Assembly: GCA_030272585.1 (NCBI GenBank)
Contig: BSYQ01000002.1
Coordinates: 5,332,001 to 5,396,000, forward strand
Source of the DNA: Bryopsis sp. KO-2023
Taxonomy: Eukaryota; Chlorophyta; Ulvophyceae; Bryopsidales; Bryopsidaceae
DNA length: 64,000 nt
Reading direction: 5' to 3'
Shown here: piece after piece, positions 56,314-64,000 of the stretch
Layout: the number at the start of each line of letters is the position of its first letter
How positions within the stretch are numbered: position 1 is the first letter of the stretch
Notes under the pieces: generated by a model
The model's database searches: none
Seen by the model: only the letters and a program-made list of their open reading frames with translations
What the model was told of the DNA's origin: nothing
Made by a program: the position numbers and the translations under genes

Positions 56314-56526
56314 TCAACACTGGCTGGTAGGCTCCTCCACATCATCCAGATCGTCGGGACAAGCTTCTTCATCGCTTGAATACATCCGGTCAGGTGCTGT
56401 TTGGACAACATGCTCCTGACTCAGCTCTTCGTTCTCATTAGCCTCCTCTTCTGGAGCATCCACAATCTGAACCTCCTCCTCTAAATCTACAGGCAGGGTC
56501 TGATCAACCACGCTGATGCCTACCCC
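56314..56526 (-). CDS. Acidic C-terminal exon, unknown protein
   Basis: On the minus strand a splice acceptor (GTGTGCAG, ending near 56527) leads into an open frame that ends SQC and stop at 56314. It is very acidic (VDLEEEVQIVDAPEEEANEN). It probably belongs to the gene whose earlier frame (CSETLWLGYLVDGRRSFAPS) lies at 56540-56800, although I could not settle the junction. That gene would be head to head with the ankyrin gene at 56827. Confidence 0.45.
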   Translation of the reverse strand, partial: GVGISVVDQTLPVDLEEEVQIVDAPEEEANENEELSQEHVVQTAPDRMYSSDEEACPDDLDDVEEPTSQC

Positions 56527-56539
56527 TGCACACTAAATG

Positions 56540-56800
56540 GTCACGATTAACTGCTGATAAGACACAAGCACAGCTCGTCACCTCGCCGTGATGGAACGTG
56601 CCGTAATTCAAGGAAACGAGATAAGAAACCTCAATATCTTTCAGAGGGTTTCGCCGTCGCAAACGGCGGGAAGAAAGTGAACTAGGTGCAAAAGAACGTC
56701 TTCCATCCACAAGGTAACCGAGCCACAGCGTCTCACTACAGCGGTAGTTCCCCTTCCTAGGTCCTCGCACTCCTCCGCTGGAAACTTGCCAAACTGACAG
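56540..56800 (-). CDS. Upstream frame of the acidic-tail gene
   Basis: A minus frame is open through here (NYRCSETLWLGYLVDGRRSF, then RRLRRRNPLKDIEVSYLVSL). The same sequence at 15830-16110 is broken. Its conservation between the two loci and its better preservation here suggest that it is coding. The start is uncertain; the head-to-head gap to the ankyrin gene is very short. Confidence 0.4.
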
Positions 56801-56826
56801 GGAGGTTTTCACACTACGCATATAGG

Positions 56827-58321
56827 ATGAGCGCGAGCGAGAAAAACAAACGACTGGAGGTAGAAAACGCCGCTCTCCGTGCTCGTATTACTGAGCTGGA
56901 GATTGTGGTCCGTGAGTTGCTGAGGCACAGAGGCGATGGCCAGACAAAAGAGGTCGAGAGTGGTGGTGAAAGGGACAAGGCCGCTGGGAAGAAACAGGAA
57001 GGAGCGTCGGACGACGTCAAAGAACGCCTGTGCTTAGAGGAGGAGATATTTCGTCTTAAAGAGTCCATGCGAGCCCTCCAGGCGGAAGATGAAAAGAGAA
57101 AGGTGTTGGAAGCAAAGCTTAATGACCAGAAAGATTGGCAGAATCAGATGGTCTCCGCCACAGGTGTGTTCGTCTAGATGCACTCCTGAAAACTGATGCT
57201 TTTAATCGATCCACATTCTTCAAATTTTCTCAGCTTGCTGGGCATTTTTTCTGTTTCGTCGCCTTACCGGTTGTTGCAGAGAAGGATGAAGAACAAAAGG
57301 ATGAAAGTGTGATTTTTGCTTTACAGATCGGATTTGTGCCCATTTGAGGCGTCTGTCCGTGATCAATATGACACAGGTGTGCCACGATATTCCCTGTGTA
57401 AATTTTCATGTTCAAAACTTACAGCTCCTGGATAACAAGTTCTTGACTGACAGTGTCCTTCAGGCCACTCGAACTACATCAGAGCAGCAGCACTTTGTGA
57501 GGCAGCCAGACAAGGCGACCTTCCATCCGTGATGGTAATTGACCTGCTTCAGCAAGCTCACTCCATGTGCAGCTTCGGAAATCAGATTACACAACAGCGT
57601 GTTTTGACTGCAGGCAAACTTGAACCGAGGAACTGATGCAAATCATTACTATGTGGAGGAAACTCCATTGCATGCTGCAGCACGATCAGGCCATGTTGCA
57701 GTCGTCAGAGCTCTACTGTCATCACGTGAGCTCTCAAAGCTTTTCAAGGAGTTCCTAAGTTTGGGGAACATTTGGCAATCTGGGTGCTGTTGTACAATCA
57801 ATTTTGTGCTTCAATATGTATTGGGAAGAAATTAGGAACGTTATTGTTAGGTCACTAATTTTCAACCTTTCGGCTTACATCCGACAATGACAGAGAATCA
57901 ATCAATTACATTATGGGGGGGTGATGGCTTTTTTCTTATAAATGTAATTGATTGTAATGACAATCAGGTGTGGGTGGGGACGCGTAAGGGATGAAACCAG
58001 TAAAATCGATGATAGCATGAGCATGTCTAGTCATCTGCATGTCGAGTTGGTCATACAAACATTTCATACCATCAAGCAAAAGAAAAGTCGGGGGAGGGGG
58101 GGGGGAGCACACCGAAAAGTAATAAAAAAGCGGCCTTATTTTTTTCTTTGAAGGTTTTGACAACAAGTAGATAGCTACGTCTTTAACAATTGTGTGCGCG
58201 ATGTTAGGAGCAAGCAGTAGGTCAGGTGACTATTGTGGAAGGACACCACTGGCTGTTGCTCTCGAAAACAATGCTCTGTCCGAAGCGACGAAGAGAGAGT
58301 TGAAGGTGCTGCTTGAGTAAG
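56827..58321 (+). CDS. Coiled-coil/ankyrin-repeat protein
   Basis: Exon 1 (56827 to about 57163, from ATG) gives a coiled coil of about 112 residues (MSASEKNKRLEVENAALRAR, then EDEKRKVLEAKLNDQ). Later exons at 57464-57534, 57614-57725 and 58226-58321 join in phase: CEAARQGDLPSVM/ANLNRGTDANHYYVEE, LLSSR/DYCGRTPLAVALENN, and the end ELKVLLE. They form ankyrin repeats (TPLHAAARSGHVAVVRALLSS, GRTPLAVALEN). A linking exon around 57291-57345 is likely but not fixed. Ankyrin repeats bind other proteins and the coiled coil may make dimers. The paralogue at 15452 keeps only the first part. Confidence 0.7.
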
Positions 58322-59431
58322 GTCAGTTTTCTCACCAAAACAATTTGTTTTTCCATTATCAATGTTGAAAACTGTTTTCCTGGACCCATCCCATCCCTTT
58401 TTCAAACATCAAAAGTGCTTGTCAATTCCTTATGTTGGATGTACCACTGAAGTCTGAAATCTTTCAGGGCTACTCTTAAATCTTCAGTTGCTCGATATCT
58501 GGTTTCCTTGAACGACTCTTGTTTGTTAATCACAGGCTTAATTTCGCTCGATCACAAATTAGCCAGAATGGTAAAGCATGGCTCCTCAAAATTAATTCGG
58601 ATTTTGCAGGTCTTATTGTCGGGGGCAGTCCAAAAAGGAAGGCTCGGAGCCTTCTTCCTCCTTTCTTTGGTTTCACACTTGTCGTCGAGTTCATGACAGT
58701 TAAGCAGTACATGTTTCTTACTCCTGTTTGAAATGGGGAAAAATGTATGGAATGGAGTCCAGGGGGGCAGTGCTACTCACTGTGCCGAAAAAGGGATGGC
58801 TGAGGGTGTTTAATCAAAACAAACTTCTCAACTTGATACATTTGATGTTTATGCTGATCCCATCTTTACCATAGCAGTGCTATCCCAACAGTGGAATGTC
58901 GACGTCTGCAAAATATCCCAGAATGTTGGTTTCTTCATTCTGGTGCTCTTTTGTACTGTTCTTTTCCTTGTGAGGAAGAGCTTCCCCTTTAAACAAGCAA
59001 GTCCAGGCACGCAGTCCACAAACCTTTTCATCTTTTTCATAACCATTGCGATAAAAACATTGTGTCTGCCATCTGGACGATGTTTGCTGCACAGAAGAGG
59101 GTTAAACTCTGCACTGCCGTTATCGCTATGGATCTGGCTTACGTCTCGTTGTTTATCAAAAGACGAGCTCGTTTTTTTTATGATAATGACTTGCCCCTCA
59201 CCTTCTTCGTCTCCTCTCGAGTCGGGAAAAAAGAAATTAACTTTAAAATAGATGCAATCGCCAACACAGTACTAAGTTCTCAGAGCCTGCCGCCAGCCTC
59301 CAGTGTGTACACTTGAACGTCTGGTGCATACATTGTTTGTCATGTCTAAGAACAGGTTCAACGCCACAAGAAAAATCTCGCCCAAAATCGACCACACAAA
59401 CTGTAAGCCATGTATATCAAAAAAACCATGT
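58322..59431. other. No gene seen
   Basis: The frame 58877-59251 is hydrophobic and T-rich without a family signature. Nothing else is supported. Confidence 0.4.
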
Positions 59432-59785
59432 CTAAGGCCAGTAGCACTCTAAGTTCAAAATCTGTTCACAATCATCGAACGATTCATAGTAGCCCATATC
59501 GTCTTCAGAAGAAGAGTGCCAACCATGATCGTGGTTCCAAAGCCAACTCTCGAACAACCACTTTCTTCTAAAATCGGCTTCACATTTTCCATCTTCAATT
59601 TTGCTTTTGAAATCAGACTCTGTATTCATAACCTCTTGCCACAACTTGGCCACACATGAGCATCGAGCAAGCGATTCGCCAGAAATCCTTTCAAAAATAT
59701 CGATGAGGATCTCTTTGGGCAAGTCCCATTCGATGTAAAAATGATTGCTCGGGCCACCCTTTGATTCAATTGAAGAATGCTCTCC
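59432..59785 (-). CDS. F-box protein fragment or short member 4
   Basis: On the minus strand the exon begins after a possible acceptor (TTCTCAG, ending near 59786), reads SNHFYIEWDLPKEILIDIFE and continues LARCSCVAKLWQEV, an F-box closely matching the other three members. It ends after a Trp/Asp/Glu-rich tail (LNLECYWP) with a stop at 59432, about 96 residues after the F-box start. No WD40 blade follows. The start codon is not in this exon, where MSDY is replaced by SNHF. It may be a truncated gene or an F-box-only protein. Confidence 0.6.
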   Translation of the reverse strand, partial: GEHSSIESKGGPSNHFYIEWDLPKEILIDIFERISGESLARCSCVAKLWQEVMNTESDFKSKIEDGKCEADFRRKWLFESWLWNHDHGWHSSSEDDMGYYESFDDCEQILNLECYWP

Positions 59786-60236
59786 CTGAGAACAGAATAC
59801 AACGTGGTGATAAACGGCTGGACCTGGAAAATGTATTTTTAAGTCACACCTAGGAGAAGTTCTCCACCCCGATGATGTTCGAAAACCAAGGAAACACCAA
59901 CAGAGAGTGGGAAAAAGAACTGGATCAAATCTTCAGTACATATAATTGTGTTTTACGCAACAATAGCACTGAAGCGAAAGAAATTCATTGTCCCCAGCTC
60001 CTTTTCTCTTTTTGTCCTCGTAGCGCAAAGCGTTAAAACCCGCTGCAATATCTGACAGATTGAGCGAACGCACCTGGCTGTCTGACGTGTTTTTGGCACG
60101 AAATGCGTCCCTGCCTTCCAGTGTTTCCGTTGAACAGGTCCCTGGGTGAAAGCACATTCACACACACGTATTGAAACCTCAAAAAAAAGAAACCTCGTTA
60201 AGGTTGCGTTTCCCAGGTGAGAAAAGTATCGCAAGA
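59786..60236. other. No gene seen
   Basis: The minus frame 59953-60306 is open but has no pattern that I recognise. Confidence 0.35.
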
Positions 60237-60482
60237 ATGAACGAATACCTTGGAAGGGGCGATGCTGACGGGCTGACATGGTTTTGTCGCAAAGCTCGAA
60301 CTCCAAGACCTCTCTGGCTGTTTGATTGCGGGACGGAAGCCTTTCCTGTGCTCATAAACGACTTTTGTTTCAAACTGTGGGGTTGGAAAATCTTTTTTTT
60401 GGTCGTGCGCGCGTCTGATTTGTCGAAGCCGGAGCAGTTTGAGGGAACAATCGCGTACGTGGATCACTTTCCATCGCTTTGA
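60237..60482 (+). CDS. Possible small protein, unknown
   Basis: An 81-residue frame from ATG at 60237 (MNEYLGRGDADGLTWFCRKA) to a stop at 60482 has balanced composition (PLWLFDCGTEAFPVLINDF). The opposite strand is also open across it, so coding is uncertain. Confidence 0.3.
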   Translation: MNEYLGRGDADGLTWFCRKARTPRPLWLFDCGTEAFPVLINDFCFKLWGWKIFFLVVRASDLSKPEQFEGTIAYVDHFPSL

Positions 60483-60847
60483 CCCAACCCGACAAGACCC
60501 ATACCGAAGTGACTTCGCTGATTGACACCAAAAACATGCCAGCAGAAAGCGAGGAAAACATTATGTCCCAAAACCTTTCTTATTGCCACAAGCTCTTAAG
60601 AGCCCACAGAGCTTTTGAAGCGATAAGACATACTTTGCATGATTTTTGGTTGCTGGTGTTAGTCTCACTAGGGCATGCTCCTCCGAAATCACTGACGCAG
60701 ATACGACCGTCCATATACCGCCAACTCCCACCACGGTTGAAAAAAAAAAAGAGAAGGAAAGAAAAGCGCCACAAATGATGATGAAGATTGTCCACAATGA
60801 AAGACCGTTGAACAGTACAAAAAGATAAATTGAGCGGTCCCTCTGCC

Positions 60848-61110
60848 AGAACAGACCCACCCCTTGGAGAGGATGCACCATTAACGCTCAGCACTGGACC
60901 ATGACAGACACCTTCGATCCACGCTCAACAGTCCCCGCTTGGGTGATAAACAGGCGCTACCCTGCTCGACGTTCTATTGTACCATTTTAACTAACGCCAT
61001 TTTCAGACTTTGGGATGGAAGTCGAGTGCAGACGACAAAACCAAATGTCAGTTCTGCAAGGCTCCAGCACACTCTGCGTGCCTGATAGCGAGGTGCACAG
61101 GGTGGAACGT
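60848..61110 (+). repeat. Long-range direct repeat R1, copy 2
   Basis: This matches 20655-20925, about 40 kb away. It ends with CAAATGTCAGTTCTGCAAGG and a tract that is inverted at 61156-61212. Confidence 0.65.
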
Positions 61111-61212
61111 TGTTACAATAGAAAAATCACTTAGATTTCCATGCTGGGGGGACTGGGGCCCACCCTGTGCACCTCGTTAACAGGCACGCAGAGTGTGCTG
61201 GAGCCTTGCAGA
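61055..61212. repeat. Hairpin: inverted end of R1
   Basis: The 50 bases at about 61057-61107 (CAAGGCTCCAGCACACTC and on) recur inverted at about 61157-61210 (GAGTGTGCTGGAGCCTTG). The stem is long and nearly perfect, with a spacer of about 50 bases. Confidence 0.8.
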
Positions 61213-61566
61213 CGCCCTCCGACGGCGCAGAGAGGCGGAGGCGAGGTCTGTATTGGAGTTCTTTCTTCTCATCGCCAGTCAAAGAACCCTCGAGAAGCTT
61301 TTGGCTTCTTTTCTTTTTCTCTTTTTTAGTGTTTTTTTGTTTCCAACACAACTGCTCGTGCTGCCAACAGGCAGAAGCGCAGGATGAGGGAGTAGGAGCA
61401 GCTGGCAGCGAAAGTCTGGGGCAGGTGTGTAAACAACGCGACTTTCACGTTTTGGATGAATCGCATTTCCTGGGGGCAAGAGAAAAAACATTTCTAGTTG
61501 TTGTTGGTGGTGCATTGCTCTGTGTGTTTTTGGTTTTTTATGTTGTTTCTTTTTTTGCTTTTTCAG
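61213..61566. other. Probable upstream exons or introns of the thioredoxin-like gene
   Basis: A possible exon (about 61370-61424, AEAQDEGVGAAGSESLGQ) has GT-AG borders, but its phase does not fit the next exon. Confidence 0.3.
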
Positions 61567-62825
61567 GTCGACGGATGAACCTCCGAATATCACTCACATC
61601 CACACTGCATCGGAACTGGAGTGGCGGCGCGAGTCGAACTCAAAAAAATCAACCCTCGTGCACTTTAAATCCCCCTCGTGCCAGTCCTGGATCAGACTCT
61701 TCCCCAAGCTCAAGCGAGCGGCTCAGATGAATCCGAACGTCAGATTTCTGGTAGTAGACGTCACCGACCCGGATGTGCAGCGCTTGTGTGGGGAGATGGG
61801 GATTGGTAAGGGGGTCTGGGTGGGGACTGTACCCCTCGCGGTGTCGGTTTTATGCCGAGCGAATTTCGGCGCAACACGCCGATCTCAGTTAGTGTGTGTG
61901 CTTTTCGTCACGCCAAATCACCGAATCGCGTATCTCTGCCCTTACGGAAGTCTTGTTGTGAACGAGGCTTTTTCAGTAGATTCCATCGTAGGCTTTCTGT
62001 TGGTTTTTGTTCTTGTTTCTGTTTCTGTTGCACCATCACACTTTTGAAGAGTGATACCAAGATTGATTCCAAGAGATAGTATCATCTGCTCCATCAGGAC
62101 AGGGGCTGTTCTTTCCACAGGGAGAAATGGGGTAAAGCAAAAGAACACTTGACAGTTGTTCATGTATGACAAGGTCGAGAAGTGGTTCTTTAACAGGAGA
62201 CTTTGGGAACGCGATTTTAAAATACGTCAAGGATCCCACACACTCTGGGGGTCTTCCATTGATTTCGAGCGTTTTGGGGTGATGTTTTATCCAGTTCGTA
62301 GGCTGTTTTGGTTCTGTGGGTAGCAAATGTCTGAATATCTAAAAGATCATAAAATAAAATAAAAAGCTCGAAATCTACCTCTATTGTGGAGGCCACCTGA
62401 GAAAAAGTGGAGATGGATTTCAGAAGTGTAGGACTTTTAGGGAAAGGTTCAGGCAATTCTACTCTGGGGCCATTTCTCTTGAAACAACACTAATTTACAT
62501 TTGTCAATATTGATATTATTGCGCTGGCTGATGTCCAAAAAGTCAAGAGCGCTATTCCTGAGACCACTGAGCAACCAAACAAAAATACATACAAAGAATC
62601 TATAAAAATGTAGTTCTCCAAAGCTACTTCTGAGGTGGGTGTGTGTGTGTGTGGGGGGGGGGGCTCCACATTTATACTTCTGCAATGTTCATGTTCCCGT
62701 CAGATCCATTCGAGCCGATCTACTCCAGACCTAGCGCAGCCTATGAAGGCAAAAAACACCGGCAAACGTACACCGCAAACATGTCTCCCGTTTCTTGTTC
62801 TCTGGGGCAACGGGCTTCCAATTGA
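61567..62825 (+). CDS. Thioredoxin-like domain protein without CxxC
   Basis: Exons 61567-61805 and 62704-62825 join in phase through a split GAT codon. The first reads ITHIHTASELEWRRE and then STLVHFKSPSCQSWIRLFPK, which fits the thioredoxin beta strand and active-site helix. NPNVRFLVVDVTDPDVQRLC matches the next strand and helix. The active-site CxxC is SPSCQSW, with one Cys only, so redox activity of the usual kind is unlikely. The second exon continues with PFEPIYSRPSAAYEGKKHRQ and ends ASN. Upstream exons are not settled. Such domains often serve as folds in phosducin-like or TXNDC9-like binding proteins; which one is not clear. Confidence 0.65.
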
Positions 62826-63003
62826 TGGATGGCTACACAAGGGGAAGCCTCCTGGCGTGCGATTTTATGGACATAAAGCAAGCGGTTTTTGATCACCACG
62901 TTGTCGACAACACCTCCATCAGATAGCATCCATATTCGTCGGGTGCTGTGTTTGCTACCGTCCGCTACTCCTTGTCAAAAGGTGCTGAGTTGGCAGCATT
63001 CCG

Positions 63004-63489
63004 CTATTGTTCCCAGACAGATGCTGCAGTATCCAGCTTGGCATTCGTTTCTGAGGCTTGAGTTTGCTGTTCCTGTCGAAAGGCTGCATTGACCACTTTT
63101 TCCTCTTGTGTTTCTTTTTCAATGGTCAGCAAACGTGCCTCAAGCTTTGAAACAACAGCACAGAGCTCCGACTGCGTTACCAATACGCTTTGACGAGGAG
63201 CATGAGTTGGTGACGACTGGGTATGAGTCCTGATCATATTTTGACACCACTCTCGCTGCGCAGCAAAGTCCGCTAGGCCTTCCGTTTTGTTGGCTGCGAG
63301 AGCCTTGTTGACCCCAGCAACTTCATGAACAGAGCACATGTGTTTCATATGCGCTTGCGTGAAGAACTGGATAGCCTCGAGGACGTCTGAGCAAAAGTGG
63401 ACCGGGTCATGCTCAAATTCCAGGGTCGTCGTGCTGGCTAAAGCGTCAAGGACAGCCCGCGTGGGTTTGACAAAGTTGTTCTCCGACAT
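63004..63489 (-). CDS. Small helical/coiled-coil protein, unknown
   Basis: The 161-residue minus frame starts at ATG 63489 (MSENNFVKPTRAVLDALAST). The first 90 residues look like a helical domain with His and Cys (DPVHFCSDVLEAIQFFTQAH, then KHMCSVHEVAGVNKALAAN). The last 60 form a coiled coil (CAVVSKLEARLLTIEKETQE). No intron is needed. The length and layout resemble small kinetochore or vesicle-tethering subunits such as the BLOC-1/BORC type, but I have no motif to prove that. Confidence 0.55.
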   Translation of the reverse strand: MSENNFVKPTRAVLDALASTTTLEFEHDPVHFCSDVLEAIQFFTQAHMKHMCSVHEVAGVNKALAANKTEGLADFAAQREWCQNMIRTHTQSSPTHAPRQSVLVTQSELCAVVSKLEARLLTIEKETQEEKVVNAAFRQEQQTQASETNAKLDTAASVWEQ

Positions 63490-63616
63490 GGCGCGTGAGG
63501 CGGGAAGGACGAGAGCACAGTGGGAGGACGATAGAGAGGGAGCCCAGAGGCTAGAAAAACGGTTCGAGGAGCGGAAGCCAAAGTTCGGCAATGTGGGAAG
63601 CGCTGGCAAGAATGTG

Positions 63617-63640
63617 TGTGTGTGTGTGTGTGTGTGTGTT
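63617..63640. repeat. (GT)n microsatellite
   Basis: About twelve GT units are followed by T and G runs. It lies upstream of the 63489 gene. Confidence 0.9.
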
Positions 63641-64000
63641 TTTTTTGTTTTCGTTTTTTTTTTGGGGAGGGGGGGGGGAGAAAAGGGGGTGCAATCCTCT
63701 GCTGACTTGGGATACTAAAAAAAATATATGATGAAGTGACCTGAACTAGGGGCAAACGTTGTTGAGAATGCGTGTTTTATATTTTTAAACAAGAATAGCC
63801 GAGGCCTGAAATGAAGCGGCGGCTGCCCCGACTATTCTGAGAAGACAAGTGGCCGGAAACCTTTTGGGTTTAGGGTTGGAATTCCTTCTCCTTTCGACCA
63901 GGATCTCGAAGGTCCGTGTTGCTTTTGCCTTCTGACATTATCTTCCTTTTTGGCAAAAGGATAAAGAGCTCCTAAAAAAAGAGGCTGAAGCTGGTGATGC
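63641..64000. other. No gene seen; right edge
   Basis: G run, AT-rich stretch and a short frame at the end. A gene may begin beyond the window. Confidence 0.35.

Overview
The window is nuclear DNA of a eukaryote. It has GT-AG introns whose reading phases can be followed from exon to exon, a spliceosomal U2 RNA gene, two nuclear-type tRNA genes, and host families typical of eukaryotes: F-box/WD40, ankyrin, an SLC10A7-like carrier and a thioredoxin-like fold. Genes are sparse and repeats fill most of the sequence. Long runs of A, T, G and C are common. I cannot name the organism; a protist or alga would fit the short compact exons and the gene spacing, but that is only an impression.

Layout. 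From 1 to 13 kb the DNA has almost no genes. It holds a decayed LINE reverse transcriptase (about 1.9-2.43 kb, minus), an inverted repeat pair (3824-4228 and 9121-10748) and four non-autonomous hAT-type elements. From 13 to 26 kb is the first gene-bearing block: a Cys-pair/basic protein, coiled-coil genes, an F-box/WD40 gene, tRNA-Leu, U2 snRNA, tRNA-Arg and an SLC10A7-like transporter. From 29.4 to 54.6 kb the sequence is built from two duplicated modules. Module U (galactose-binding-fold lectin 3' end plus a tRNA-like stretch) and module V (a 1.5-4 kb repeat) occur as V(+) 29.4-33.4, U(+)V(-) 35.1-39.1, V(+)U(-) 41.9-46.4 and partial U(+)V(+) 51.5-54.6. The middle two form an inverted repeat of about 4 kb arms. 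Two F-box/WD40 genes lie head to head at 47.2-50.7 kb. From 54.6 to 64 kb are a second inverted repeat, an acidic-tail exon, a coiled-coil/ankyrin gene, a fourth F-box fragment, a thioredoxin-like gene and a small coiled-coil gene.

The most notable signal is the set of hAT-type insertions. Six have exact or near-exact 8-bp target duplications and inverted ends starting CAG. The interior of each family is saturated with its own short word in both orientations: GCACAG, TACGGT, GACAGG, CTAGTA or GTGGCGGAAA. Because the host DNA is itself duplicated, nearly every insertion has its own empty site elsewhere in the window, so the insertions can be read directly. One family (9170-9640 and 44028-44492) also carries a tRNA-Cys-like segment. 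No transposase for them was found here.

Several host genes belong to local families: four F-box/WD40 members and two coiled-coil/ankyrin relatives. The copies are in different states of completeness, which points to continuing segmental duplication and decay.
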